From the NCBI GenBank assembly GCA_900188575.1, contig FYEU01000313.1, positions 1,854,479 to 1,918,478 of the forward strand: a stretch of DNA of 64,000 bases, given 5' to 3'. Below are positions 1 through 10,690 of this stretch, piece by piece. The notes beneath the pieces are model-generated. The model was not told the DNA's origin, did no database searches, and was given only the letters and a program-made list of their open reading frames with translations. The stretch's first letter is position 1, and each line of letters begins with the position of its first letter. The DNA is from Geosmithia putterillii (Eukaryota; Ascomycota; Sordariomycetes; Hypocreales; Bionectriaceae). The translations under genes and the position numbers were made by a program.

Positions 1-932
1 TGGCCGGGTTGGGGTGTCTGGGATCGGAACACTGAGGTGGAGTTTCGGGTGCTGTTGGGCATGCTCTTGGAGCCCTTGGCGCCCGTGTGGATGGAGGGCC
101 TTTCATCCCCGCCACCCCCGCCGCCGCCGCGAAAGTAGCTGCTGCTTCCTGTGGTAGATGCCTCCTGATCCTGCTGCAGCGTCTGCTGCAGCTGCTGAGA
201 TGACTTCTCGAGACCAGGAGTCGTAGAGGTGGAGAGGGGAGGGGGCATGACCTCGGTATCCCTCCAGGCCGCGCTGGTGTCACCAACGGACCAGAAGGGA
301 TTCCGACGCTCGTGCACCGGGGAGCTGACTGAGGATGAGGGAAGTGATGTGGGAGGGGTGAGGAAATATGAATGACGGGGCAAACCTCCACCGGCGCTGC
401 TGCGACCACCACCGCCCCAGCCGCCAGAACCACCACCGCCTCCGCCTCCGCCGCCATGATCCGAGCTCCCCTGAGGACCACCGACAGCGCCGGGGGCACC
501 ACCCTCGTCGGGGGCAGGACCCGACGTCATGGTCAGGGTGGGCCTAGCATTTGTGGCTGTGAGGGCTGGGGGAGCCATGGAGGAGGAGGGGAGCTCGAGG
601 GAGCGACTGGCAATGTGCCTCCGGGCGGGCCAGTGGAATGGCTCTGCAGCGGCGGAGGAGATGGGCGGCGACTTAAGGGCAAAGTAGGAGGATGTGGAAG
701 CTGTGTTGGAGGAGGCGGTGGCGGTGTTGGGGGTGGTTTCGGAGGAGGAAGCAGCGTGGGGAGTAGTGGGAGCATCTCGACGAACCTGGCTGAAATAGCT
801 CATGATTCCGGGCAGACGTTTGTCGCGAAGGTCGGGTTGCGGGGTGGCGACGCCGGACTGAGGGGTCTCGTAGCCAATTTGATCACCGCCATCCTCGGAG
901 GCGGTCCTATTGATTCGGTCAACATCGGGCAT
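1..932 (-). CDS. Partial gene, disordered N-terminus of an unrecognised protein
   Basis: An open frame on the minus strand starts at the ATG at 932 and stays open to the left edge, about 310 codons, so the 3' end is missing. The protein begins MPDVDRINRTASEDGG and soon has RLPGIMSYFSQVR, the only stretch that looks conserved or structured. The rest is Ser/Thr/Pro-rich with Gly runs (around residues 155-175 and 270-280) and a Gln-rich piece, so it is largely intrinsically disordered. Third positions are mostly G or C. The ATG follows a long CT-rich leader with short upstream open frames, typical of fungal regulatory genes. I do not recognise the family; the catalytic or folded part probably lies beyond the window. 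The reading frame is well supported; the function is unknown. Confidence 0.7.
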   Translation of the reverse strand, partial: MPDVDRINRTASEDGGDQIGYETPQSGVATPQPDLRDKRLPGIMSYFSQVRRDAPTTPHAASSSETTPNTATASSNTASTSSYFALKSPPISSAAAEPFHWPARRHIASRSLELPSSSMAPPALTATNARPTLTMTSGPAPDEGGAPGAVGGPQGSSDHGGGGGGGGGSGGWGGGGRSSAGGGLPRHSYFLTPPTSLPSSSVSSPVHERRNPFWSVGDTSAAWRDTEVMPPPLSTSTTPGLEKSSQQLQQTLQQDQEASTTGSSSYFRGGGGGGGDERPSIHTGAKGSKSMPNSTRNSTSVFRSQTPQPG

Positions 933-1587
933 GATGGTTGTTGTCGGGACAAGGTGAGGGGGGCTGGCAGGCAGCGACGGTCGGTCGGGATGGAGGACAA
1001 TGCGAAAGAAATAGAGGAGGGTGATGAATAAGAATAAGTGGATGAGGAGGAGGAGGGGGATGAGGATGGAAGAAGAAGAAGTAGACCAGGGTAAAGGTAA
1101 AAGGAAAGAAGAAGAAAAGGCTCTTGGTCAGCCTGGGCTTCTGCCAGGAATTGGCGCGGGGAAGTTGGACGTAGTGGTAATAGTGTAGAGGCGAAAGAAG
1201 TGGGAACAGTGGTTCATGACGGTGTCGCCAAGAACGGACCAAAGAGGAGGAGGAGAGAAGGCAAAAGGTGGGAGGGGGAGGGGCAAGTCTTGGTGTATCT
1301 TAGGGTACCCTAAGAGGTGCTCTGTGAGGCAGTACTACTACTAGGTAATAGTAGCAATACACTCTAGGTTACTAAGATGGCGGCGGCGATGTGTGAGGCT
1401 TGAGTGAGGGGAGAGTGTGAGAGAGACTCTCTGAGTCTGTACAGGTAACTTCAAGGTACAAGACAGCCCTGGAAACAGTCCTGAGAGGCAGAGAACTCAA
1501 AAGTGGTCCGTAGCTGCGGGACTCTCCGCAGCAGGCAGCAAGTAAAGAATGAGTAGAGGGCGGAATCAATGGAACAACGGTCCCGGG

Positions 1588-1650
1588 TGCAGTGTAGTGC
1601 AGATCGCAGTGCAGCTCAGTGCAGCTCAGTGCAGCGCAGTGTGCAGTGAA
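1588..1650. repeat. Imperfect tandem repeat, GCAGTGCAGCTCA type
   Basis: Copies of GTGCAGCTCA and GTGCAGCGCA follow one another with small changes. It lies in the presumed upstream region of the left-edge gene. No function is evident. Confidence 0.7.
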
Positions 1651-1810
1651 TTGCAGCGTAGTTCCAGGTGCAGACAAGGCAAACGCGGAACATGCTCCGA
1701 GAGCGGACCAGGCAAAACCAAGGAAAATGTGCAATTCAATATTGCTGTGCCTTATGTAGAGAGATGAATGGAGGGGATGATTTGTTGTTTGAGTTGATGA
1801 TGTGAGGTGA

Positions 1811-1893
1811 GCCAAGACAAAATAAGGCAAAGCAAGGCCAAGTAAGGCAAAGGCGAGGTGAGCTTAGCAAGGCAGATCAAGCCAGGCAAGTGA
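1811..1893. repeat. Imperfect repeat of AAGGCAAG/CAAGGCC units
   Basis: Roughly ten short units such as AAGGCAA, CAAGGCC and TAAGGCAA follow one another. No stem-loop or coding role is evident. Confidence 0.6.
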
Positions 1894-3165
1894 AGCGGAC
1901 AGCAGCACAGTCCGGCCTCTCTTTCCTTTTTCGAGAAAAGAAACAAGGGATTTTTATTTTTGCCTCGATTTGAATTTTTCGACCGCCGCTTCTGCCCGCC
2001 ACCGCCAGCTAGACTCACGCGAAGGTGGGGACGGCTTCGGATGGAGGGGAGCAAGCCAGCCAGCCAGCCCAGCCCAGCCCAGCCAAGCGGCCAAAACCCA
2101 GCCTTGTACGGAGTACAGGTAGGTCAGCTGCCGACCACGCGAGAGTCTGATTTAGCTGACCCAGCAAAGCAACAAGAGAGTGTGACCCAGCAGACTGATC
2201 GAGACATGACCAGAATGACGGATTCGCGTCTCACAAACAGACGCCACTGGCATCGACAACTTGCTGCTGATGACTATATGGGCAGGCGTTGATGGATTGA
2301 TGGATCCATCATGACAATTCCCAAGGCGATTCACACCGAGAGTCAGACCAACCACGCCGCCAATAAGCCCAAGCAAGGGCCCTGCAGCGTCCCGGTGGGA
2401 CCCGTTGCAGCAACAAGCGCACCGCACTGCAGCGCAGCCCGTCTTTTTGTCCTTTTCCAATCCATGCTACCATCCCATGCTACTTGCATGGGGCCTGGGT
2501 TGCCTGGGTCTGGGTGCACGAGTACTCCGTACTGACTCCTGAGACACACGGACCAAACAGCCGCCCGGCTTGACCGAGGGCTTGACACCAGACAAGGCAG
2601 GTGGGGAGGAATGACTACCGCTGCCACGGGCGACGGGCCAGAGCCGAAGCATCGTTCTCCAGAAGTCGAGGTTGGCAGCCGACGACGGCGCCAGCGACAA
2701 CGACGGCGACCAATATAGACTTTGATCGAGCACACTAGGCCAGATTGAGAATGCCGTCTGGTCGGTGGAAGTGAGAGGAATGAAAGGGGAGCCAGTCATC
2801 TCTTGCCTTGGTCCATGGCGACTACGCCAGCGGCGGCCGCCCCGCAGCATAAAGGGCAGCGCGGGAGGATGATCAAGGCAGAGTTGATGAGCAAAAACTC
2901 TCGAATGGATGGCAGACTAATAAAGGACCCGTTTCCAACTTTGGTCAAGGGTCAAGCTTGTCTGGGCCCTGGTGATGGTGGCCCAGGATCAGGGATCAAG
3001 AGAAGGGCAGATGCCAGGAACAAACAAGGGCTGATAGGAGGGGGGGGGCAGAGCCGCAAGTGTGAGGATGATCAGGATGCAACAACCGCAAGGGATAAAT
3101 GGGTGATGATGAGATACGGGAGTGAAGGGGAATAATCGACGAAAAGAGGGTAAGAACAAACTTAC

Positions 3166-3245
3166 TTTGACATTGCGGCCTGTGTGGCCCGCCGTAGGAG
3201 ATCGTACCCCCCAGCGTTGGCCTGGTTGGTATCGGAGCCGGACAT
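3166..3245 (-). CDS. Candidate orphan first coding exon
   Basis: On the minus strand an ATG at 3245 in a good fungal context (GCAGCCATGTCC) opens a short frame reading MSGSDTNQANAGGYDLLRRA followed by TQAAMS. It then meets a consensus donor, GTAAGTTTG, at 3165. The stretch is acidic/amphipathic and protein-like, in contrast to the surrounding low-complexity DNA. I could not find an acceptor and second exon that continue the frame in the 2 kb downstream, which holds stops and GTACTCCGTAC motifs. It may be the first exon of a gene with a long intron, an upstream peptide, or a relic. Confidence 0.3.
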
Positions 3246-3290
3246 GGCTGCGGATGGGATGGGAAGGACCAGCAGTGAGGCGACGCGGTG

Positions 3291-3330
3291 TTGATGATGA
3301 TGATGATGATGGTGGTGGTGATGATGACGA
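3291..3330. repeat. GAT/GGT trinucleotide tract
   Basis: About a dozen consecutive TGA/TGG triplets, interrupted by a GGTGGT block. It lies just upstream of the candidate exon at 3166-3245. Confidence 0.8.
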
Positions 3331-3693
3331 TGGCGTCGATGGGGGCGCCGACGGGTCTCAGGAGAGAGTCGTGCCCTTGGAAGCGTTGAATATGTTGACC
3401 GGGGACGCAACGGATGGAATGGGTGTATGTGTTTGATGGATGTCGATATACAGGTCAGAGATGGAGGGAGAGGGACAAGGAAGAGGAGAAGACAAGATTC
3501 GAGGGTGCAGGTGAGGTGCAGACTGTGCAGGAGACGGCGCAGTGCGACGTGCCTGGCGTGGCAATTGTTGCTTTTGTCGGTAATGCTGTATTACTCTGTG
3601 CAGCGTTGGTTGTACTCTGTACTCTGCGCCTTGGTATCGATGGAGACGCTGTACAAGCTCAAGGTATGTATCATGTATACAGGTGGAGCACAA

Positions 3694-3697
<4 letters not shown>

Positions 3698-3727
<30 letters not shown>
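3698..3727. repeat. GA dinucleotide microsatellite
   Basis: About fifteen uninterrupted GA units in non-coding DNA. Confidence 0.9.
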
Positions 3728-3732
<5 letters not shown>

Positions 3733-5440
3733 CCAGCCCTGTTTGTTTAGGGAGGAGGGGAGAGACGAGAGATGGGGGATGAGAGACTGCGGTTGAAAAG
3801 AAGATGGAAACGAGATGGATGAAGAGAGAAGTTGGCGGATGACGGGATAACAAGGAATAATACCTACTAATACTCAACTACTCCATACTCTTGCTGTAGT
3901 CATACCAGTCCAAACAGTCATACCAGTCATACAGGTACTAGCAGTGCTACTAAGATCTGGATTCTAGATTATTGATGGACAGGAGCTGGAACAAGGGAGA
4001 GAGACCTGGTTGAGTGGGAGAGAGGGGCCAATCCAATGCCATGGATCATGGAAACCAGTCGCACAGAGTAGATTGTTGGTGGCGACAGGCGCGACAGACG
4101 CCATTTGCCCATTTGGCCTGCTGAGAAATGGATATCGGAGGCTGATACTACTGCAGCAGAGCAGAGAGGCTGATTGAGTGATTGAGTGCTCTGCCAAATA
4201 GGTAACCGCATGAGTGCCACGGTCCACGACCAAGGGATAGAGTTGGATTGGGTGCGGGTACCGATGCTATTATTACACTGCGCCTCTTGTGTATCATGGG
4301 CCATGAATGGCAGCCAATACATGGCAGTAGCTGGGCTTTCTAGGCCTTGTCACCTTGGTACAGATCCATAAGTTATAACCACTGGAGTACTTAATAGTAC
4401 GAGTATTGCTCCGTAGTAGTGCCATGTACAACTCTTGATACTTGGATACTACTTGATCCTTGCAACTTTTCTGGCGCCCTGAGCCGATGGCGGCTGCTAA
4501 CTGCGGCTGCGGCTTAATATGCATATTACTCGATGTGTCGCATGGCATGTCCACCATCCGTGAACATACCATGATGCCACTAAAAGGCCCATATTACCAC
4601 CATGATCCATGGAGGGCCATGAGCCCATGCCCGATCAAACCCTGACCCATCTCAGACAACGGCAACGGTTAAGCGGCTATACCCTCCTCCCGCCCTCGTG
4701 ACTTTGGTCGTATCCGTTGCGTTTCCGACGACCGACTCATGCATGTCTTGATCTGCACAATGCCAAGGAGCTCAGTGCTCACTCACTCTGTCTGATCAAG
4801 ACAAGACGGTCACTATCGCAGATTCGCAGACCAAGCCTCCGGGTAGCACGTGATCAAACGGGTCGGATGATGGAGATGGAAATGAGCGTCACAGGACAGA
4901 TTACGAAGGCAGGCAATGAGTCTGAGTGTACCGAACGATGATGATCTAGCTAAGTTCTCTGTCGGGGTTTACAGCCCCGGTTCACCGGATAAGCAAGTCC
5001 AATCCTTGCTTAGAGACGTAGCAGGCAGTTGGCAGCTATCACCACTACCCCTTCCATTCCGGGGCACGACAGTCACGCAGCTCTAGAACACAATTGTCTG
5101 GGAGGTCTAGTGTGTGTGTGTAATGCGTGACAAAGACACAAAAGCGAGGAGACAAAAAGAGACATAGACGGAGACAGAGATTGAGGAAGTCGAAGGAAAA
5201 AAGCAATTCGCTTGGGTATCAACACTAGCCATACCTGATGACCTTTTCGCTAGTCATGTAGAACAACATGGTTCTCAAGAAACAGGACCAAAAAAAAAAA
5301 AAGACGGAAATGAAATCAGGAAGAAGAGAAAGCATCAGAGACATCGTCCTCTTACGCCTTCTCGTCAACGTTGTCCCACGATGCCATCATCCTTTGATCC
5401 TCTGTCGCATCGGCTTCTTGGGTTCTGATTGTGACTGCAA

Positions 5441-5976
5441 CTATGACGCTTCACTCCTGCCCAGGATTTCATCGCGGCTGGTGTGGCTGTGTCTCCCCTC
5501 CCAGCTGTTTATCGACCCGATGTGGTTCCGGGGATCTTCCGGTGGTTCTGGCACCTTCATGGCCGAGATATCATCCCGTCTATGGCGTCGTCCCCAGCTC
5601 TGCACCAAAGGGCACCCCCCCCCCCTGATACGTCTGATCTCAGCTAGCCACTTTCTCTCGATCTCACGTGTCACGCCTGGGGGTAAGTCGTTGTCCGGCT
5701 CGCGAGGTATCAGAGGGTCTGGATATCCCTCTGTAGGGTGGGTCAGTACAGGTGATGCTGCCACTACCTGCACTCCGTAATGATCCGTACTTTGTACAAC
5801 AGTTGAAAGTTGAAACAAGGACAGATGGGGAGTAACGTCTCACTTGGGTCAAATTTGCCGTCGGCCAGATCGGCCACGGCCACATGTTTGGTGTCGCTTT
5901 TGGAATTGGTTTGTCTGGTCACTCTGGTGTTGCCTGGCAGTCGGGGTAGGCTGCCTTGTGCTATACTCGTAGGCAT
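5441..5976 (-). CDS. Candidate two-exon small gene, unknown
   Basis: Proposed exons on the minus strand are 5976-5844 and 5730-5441. The intron (113 nt) has donor GTGAGA, branch-like TACTGACCC and acceptor CCTACAG. Splicing keeps the frame open, joining HVAVADLADGKFDP to KGYPDPLIPREPDN. The 140-residue product is polar and rich in Pro, Arg, Asp and Glu, unlike the chance frames around it, and has no signal peptide or membrane segment. After the stop, both following frames still look coding for about 25 codons (for example TQEADATEDQRMMASWDN), so the 3' end could be mis-modelled, frameshifted near the 11-base G run, or decayed. I do not recognise a family. Confidence 0.35.
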
Positions 5977-7139
5977 ACTGGCTGGGACGTAGACGCCGGA
6001 GTAATAGTCCGATAGTAATATAAATGGATAAAAGGCAGAGGCAGAAAGATGCAGATGAAATGTATTTGTAGTCTGCTGCCCACCACTCTGCAGGTTGATG
6101 ATGGAAGTTTCCGTAGTGGAAAAGAGTAGGGGTTGGACTGCGCCAGAGCGGTCCCAACGAGGTGCCAAAGATTATGAATAAATAGATAAAATACAACCCT
6201 AAGCATTGCATATTCATTTATACGGTACGGCTACTTTTACTCTACGACCTACGCCTATGAGTGCACCTGCCGTTTGCTACGACGACCTCTGCTGTTGACG
6301 ATGACCTGATATTACCCATGACTGCTATGAAGGACGATTTGGAAGATGACATATCATTATAGAGAATGGCTACTGTTAGCTGCTGGTGATGACCTCTGTC
6401 TGCTGTAGATAACTTGTCTCTTCTTCTTCTGCTTCTTAAGCTTTTATTTGGGAACCTTTAGATTGATAACGTCGATACTTACTGATGTGTATTGGAGTTG
6501 GCGTTGATGTCCAACATGGCGTTGGCGTGTGTGTGAAGGAAGACAGAGGCGTAACCGGGGTCGCTTTTTGGCACCCTGTATTACGGAGTACTCCGCAGAG
6601 ACCGATTTGGCACCGCAACAACACCCCTGCTCCTTTCTACAGCAGTCGAGGTCAAGGTCAGGTGGGAGGACAAAAGAAAGGACATAATGTTAATCTAGTA
6701 GTAGTACAAACCTCGTAATACGTGTGAGGAAGGTAGGCACGCTGGAGCGTGGCGTACGGCGCCACACTTTTTAGGTCTTTCTTCGCAGTATTAATACGTC
6801 TGGTACGGAGTACTAGTAGTAGTAAATGATGTATGGCGGGGTAGACGGTGGGTGCACCGCTCGCTGTGCTACGCTACCACTAAGTGCTCTCCAATCCTCA
6901 ACGCATCGCCCGCGGAAATCTGCCCACCAACAAACCGCCCACCTACAATCACCAGCCCTCAACTTCTCAACCCTCAGCCCTCGGCCCTCCTCCCCAACCT
7001 CAGCCCGGTGTTCTGCGTAATGGGTCCCGGCTGAAGGGGTATACCCAATCCTGCAAAAGCGAAACAAAACGCCCTCATCCCCACCACCCTCGCTCGTCTC
7101 CAAACCTTCCCCAAGCGCAACCGACACGCAACCGACACC
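5977..7139. other. Promoter side of the SUZ gene and flanking DNA
   Basis: No gene is supported. The region has an AT-rich half (6000-6480), a double TACGGAGTACTCCG motif at 6581-6595 and GTACGGAGTAC at 6803-6813. It ends in a C/T- and CCCTC-rich leader (about 6895-7139) that leads into the SUZ-domain gene. Confidence 0.5.
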
Positions 7140-8098
7140 ATGGGCGGCGGTAAGAAAACCACTTCCACCGTCCCCGACGCCTGGGAAGACGACGATTGGG
7201 AAGCCCAAGCCGACTCCCTCCCCTCCTCCTCTACCACAGAAGAGCCCCCGGTGGAACCAGCCCCGCGATCCAGAGAGGAGCGACTAGCCCGACACACCGA
7301 GACCAATCGCAAGATATGGGAATCAGCGTATGCCCGCACCTACCCATACCCACCTTGTGTATCCTCGCTGACTGACTTCCTATTAGCGACTCCTCCCGCG
7401 ACACATTCCACTTCGTCGAGGCCAACAACACCGTCCCCCTGACCACCCCGTTCAAACCCCAGGTCAAGGTTCTCAGCCGCAAGCCCGTGATTGCTAAGCG
7501 CGATCCCACAACCGGCATGTCGCGCCTGGCCATTGACGACGACGACGACTCTCGCTCCTCGGGAAAGGATGCTGAGCCGCAGCTCACGCCAGAGGAGATC
7601 CGCGCCCGTCAGCGCCGACATCTCGAGGAGAAGCAGCGCCGGTACGACGAGGCGAGGGCCAAGATCTTTGGCGAGCCCGCGCCCGCTGCGGCTGCGGGAT
7701 CGGCCGCAACGACCACACCCCGGTCTGACCCCCCGCAGAGAGGCGGTAGGGGCGGACGTGGTCGTGGAGGCGGCCGCGGTGCGAACAACAACAGCAGTAA
7801 CAACAGCAGCAGCAATGACGACTTTCGACGGCAAAACAGCAATAATAGCAATAAGAGCAACAGTAACAGCAACAGCGACTTTCGAAGGCAGAACAGCAAT
7901 AGCAGCAACCCCAACAAGGAACTCTACGAGCCCAATTACTCCCCCAAATCGGAGCAATATCAGCGCGGCGACGGTGGCGGCGTCAGGTTACGACCGCCGT
8001 CGCAGCAGCAGGGTCAGCAGCAGCAGGCCATCCGAGCGCCGAGGGGACCGGACGGGAGCGGCAGGGGAGGTTTCGGATTCGCACGACGGGGGGCATAA
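7140..8098 (+). CDS. SUZ-domain RNA-binding protein
   Basis: Exons 7140-7327 and 7387-8098 encode 299 residues. The 59-nt intron has GTATGC, a CTGAC branch and a TTAG end, and splicing joins ..WES to ADSSRDTF. Residues 1-62 are acidic with WEDDDWEAQ. Residues 80-160 hold a SUZ-type RNA-binding segment, ending in KQRRYDEARAKIFGE, the signature of that domain. An RGG box (about 180-195) and Asn/Ser- and Gln-rich low-complexity tracts follow. SUZ proteins bind RNA and act in mRNA metabolism; this one resembles the single-SUZ SZRD1 class rather than R3H-SUZ proteins. The architecture suggests a cytoplasmic ribonucleoprotein factor; the exact target is unknown. It converges on nar1 with a gap of 107 bp. 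Confidence 0.8.
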
Positions 8099-8205
8099 AA
8101 CGAATCATCGTTACTCAGTTGGTTCTCCTGGGGTATTTCTATTCTTCATTACTAGTATATACGTATAAAGGGATCCTAGGATCCCGAGGTCCCCCAGTGG
8201 TTGCA

Positions 8206-10014
8206 TCACCACCCTCCGCCAATCTTACCCGCCAACTGCACCACCTTTTCTGTGTCATCCTTGCCCACGTCCGACACCACCTCGCGGTAGCTCGTATAGG
8301 CCAGTCTGTCTAGCCCGATGCCCGTGATGCGTGTCCAGTGTGCCATGCAGCCGTGTATATGCGAATGCGAGATGCCCCCAATCACGTCCTCACTCTCACC
8401 ACTATTACTGGCATGGCCGTTGGTGTGGCCATTGCTGCCGTTGCAGTCGTTGCCAACCATGTCTGTATCTTCATTCTCATCCTCGCCCGAAAAGTATGCC
8501 TCGTCCACCTCTGCCAGCCAGTCCTTCTGCTCCTGCGGGCCCGGCTTGCCCGTAAACTGCTTGCGCTCGAGAACAATGGGGTCCTCGATCTTGATCTGGC
8601 CCCCTCCGTTGGTGCACCCGCCCGGGCAGGCCATGACCTCAATGTAGCTGTAGTCCAGCGAGGCACCGGCCTTACCCGCGGGCTTCCGGGCAGCGCCGAA
8701 TGGCTTACCGCCGGGCATGCGCGACGGCCTAGCAGGTTTGAGGCGGCGGACCAGGTTCTGGATGTTGCGGAAGCCATAGTACCGCGCTGCCTTGAACACG
8801 GGCTTTCCGTCGACGTTGACCGTGTACTCGACCACGTCGGCATTGCGTCCGCGCACGGCTTGGATCTCGGACCCGGGGAGCTGTGCTGCCTTCACCTGCA
8901 GGACGTGGTACAGCAGACCACCCGACGAGCCGGCAACACGAGGAGGGTTGCGCGTGCCGCCGCCGCCACGAGGGAATAGGAAGTCACCCATCTTGGTGTC
9001 GGGAAATGACGTCACTGTAGACAGAGGGCTGCGGGGGATGCTGAAAAAGTCGAGGCCCCTCGATTCAGCGAGCATGAGAATCTCTCGGCTGGTGATGACG
9101 CAGTCGACGTCGCGGACACCACGACCAGGCTTCCCGGACCCGGCCCACACCTCGTCGGTCAGCTCCTCGCGACTAGCTTCAAGCTTCTTATCGAAGCACG
9201 GCATGACAGCCAGGTGCCAGATGCGGCTGGGGTGGATGTCCAGTGTGCGGCTTAGTGTTGTCTTGAGCAGCGTGCCCATCAGGGCCTGGGGCGACTTGAC
9301 CTTAGACAGGTGCGGGAGCACGTGGGGGTGCGTCTTCTCGGCATAGCACACCCATCCTGGGCACGAGGCGGCCAGGATGGGACGCGACGGAGTCGAGACA
9401 CCAGGGGTGGGAAGGCCAGTTGTGCCCAGCACCTCGTCGGCCCCGAGGGCGAGAGTGGCCTCCCGCGTTGTGTTGGTGTCGGCCACCCACGTGAAGCCGT
9501 TTCCATGCTTTCCTCCGCCGGCGAGACCCTCGGGCCCACCGAGAAGGTTCTCAAGCATGCGGCCGGCGTCCCTCTCCGACGTGCCTAGCCCACACGCAGC
9601 GGCAAGGTTGGCTCTTGCCTGGGGGCTCACGCTCGCCACAAAGAGCTTTGCGTCCTCGTTTTCTAGCCCTTCGACCCGGAACTTGCCTCCCGCATCAGGA
9701 CCCACGACTTTGAGGGATGGTGCCGCATCCATGACCGACAAGACCTCAGCGTGGCTCTGGAGACTGACGAGCACGGCTTCCGCCGACGTCACGCACCCGG
9801 AACAAGCGAGGCAGTCGGTTAGGGAGATCTCGGCCGGCTTGTTGGGGTCGGGTCCCGATGCGGGCTTCTGCCCGTCTATGATCACCTCGAATTCATCGGA
9901 CTCTTGTTGCTGTGAAGGTGGCGGTGCGGTGGGTAGCGTCTCGACTGGTTTTATGCATGCGACGCCGGGCGAGATGAAGTCGTTGAGGTCGTCGGCTGAG
10001 AGGATGGCGCTCAT
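8206..10014 (-). CDS. nar1: Cytosolic Fe-S cluster assembly factor NAR1
   Basis: An intronless gene of 602 residues. NAR1 is an iron-only-hydrogenase-like protein that works with Cia1 to pass Fe-S clusters from the Nbp35-Cfd1 scaffold to cytosolic and nuclear apoproteins. Both cluster sites are visible. The N-terminal ferredoxin-like set is Cys20, Cys68, Cys71 and Cys74 (SLTDCLACSGC). The H-cluster-like set is Cys218 (AASCPGWVC), Cys273 (AVMPCFDKK), and Cys463 and Cys467 (MACPGGCTNGGGQ). An acidic, Asn/Gly-rich insertion follows near residues 505-550. The start MSAILSADDLNDFISPGVAC matches the family's usual N-terminus, with the first ligand at Cys20. Length is at the upper end for fungi because of Gly- and Pro-rich inserts. 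Confidence 0.97.
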   Translation of the reverse strand: MSAILSADDLNDFISPGVACIKPVETLPTAPPPSQQQESDEFEVIIDGQKPASGPDPNKPAEISLTDCLACSGCVTSAEAVLVSLQSHAEVLSVMDAAPSLKVVGPDAGGKFRVEGLENEDAKLFVASVSPQARANLAAACGLGTSERDAGRMLENLLGGPEGLAGGGKHGNGFTWVADTNTTREATLALGADEVLGTTGLPTPGVSTPSRPILAASCPGWVCYAEKTHPHVLPHLSKVKSPQALMGTLLKTTLSRTLDIHPSRIWHLAVMPCFDKKLEASREELTDEVWAGSGKPGRGVRDVDCVITSREILMLAESRGLDFFSIPRSPLSTVTSFPDTKMGDFLFPRGGGGTRNPPRVAGSSGGLLYHVLQVKAAQLPGSEIQAVRGRNADVVEYTVNVDGKPVFKAARYYGFRNIQNLVRRLKPARPSRMPGGKPFGAARKPAGKAGASLDYSYIEVMACPGGCTNGGGQIKIEDPIVLERKQFTGKPGPQEQKDWLAEVDEAYFSGEDENEDTDMVGNDCNGSNGHTNGHASNSGESEDVIGGISHSHIHGCMAHWTRITGIGLDRLAYTSYREVVSDVGKDDTEKVVQLAGKIGGGW

Positions 10015-10690
10015 GATGAGAGAAGAACGATATGAAGGTTCCCGTCAGGAGCGTAGCGAGACCTAATATGGCTCGACGCGACCAGACCCGAGTGCCTCTA
10101 ACTTCTGTGTTGGCTTATATGCACCGAGGATGTCTGTGGCGAATTCGAGATGGCCGTCGTCGGATGGAGAAAAAGCGAGTCGACGGAGGGGTAGTAGAAT
10201 ATGGGATGGAAGAGGGAGGGGTATCTGAGAGGGGCTGTAGTACGAAGCCGAGACTTGCGAGAGAAATATATGGAAATCTAAGAGAGAGAATAGAGAGAGA
10301 ATAGAGAAAGGGAGTTGTCGTGTGTAGAAATAGTTGAGTGGTGTTGATTGGAAATCGGAAATATAAGTTGCAAGTACTCGGTAGATTCTGGCGGCTTTGG
10401 CGCAATATACGAGTAAGAACCACAGGATTTGCAATGCTTTTGCGAAATCGGCCCCCCCGAGAATGGAAGGAGGGCCTTTGGCAGGTTGGCAGGCTGCTCT
10501 TGCTGGCCGAAAGCGAGTGGCGCAGGGCCCATAGAATAGTGGGTCACATACCGACAGTATTACAAGTCTACAGCGCCCGAGTCCGCTAAACTGCCCTGTA
10601 ATCTTGTCGCAGCCGCTTTTCTAGCCGGTGACGTCGACGGAGGGGGATCCTCAGCAGGGATCTTCTTGGATCTCTGATCTCCGAGCTCTC
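10015..10690. other. Divergent promoter region between nar1 and the small membrane protein
   Basis: No coding exon is supported. The minus strand from 10015 to about 10340 is CT-rich (repeated TCTCTC), consistent with the nar1 leader and promoter. The rest shows nothing distinctive. Confidence 0.5.

Larger units (their letters stand above)
933..3165. other. Leader and repeat-bearing intergenic DNA
   Basis: No convincing coding exon is visible here. On the minus strand the DNA next to the left-edge gene is strongly pyrimidine-rich and probably holds its long 5' leader. It carries imperfect tandem repeats at 1588-1650 (CAGTGCAGCT type), 1811-1893 (AAGGCAAG type) and 2049-2090 (CCAGCC type), and GTACGGAGTAC motifs at 2106-2116 and 2522-2532. 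Confidence 0.5.
3254..5440. other. Non-coding stretch with simple repeats
   Basis: I see no supported gene. The stretch holds a GAT/GGT trinucleotide tract (3291-3330), a GA dinucleotide tract (3698-3727), AT-rich patches near 3860-3970 and a 13-base A run near 5290. The open frames here are short, lack recognisable domains and show no splice-consistent continuation. Confidence 0.5.

Noticed and set aside
1020..1242. A hydrophobic Leu/Phe-rich reading upstream of the left-edge gene (minus strand)
   Set aside because: A CT-rich leader always translates to Leu, Phe, Ser and Pro; there is no ATG in frame and a stop lies just upstream.
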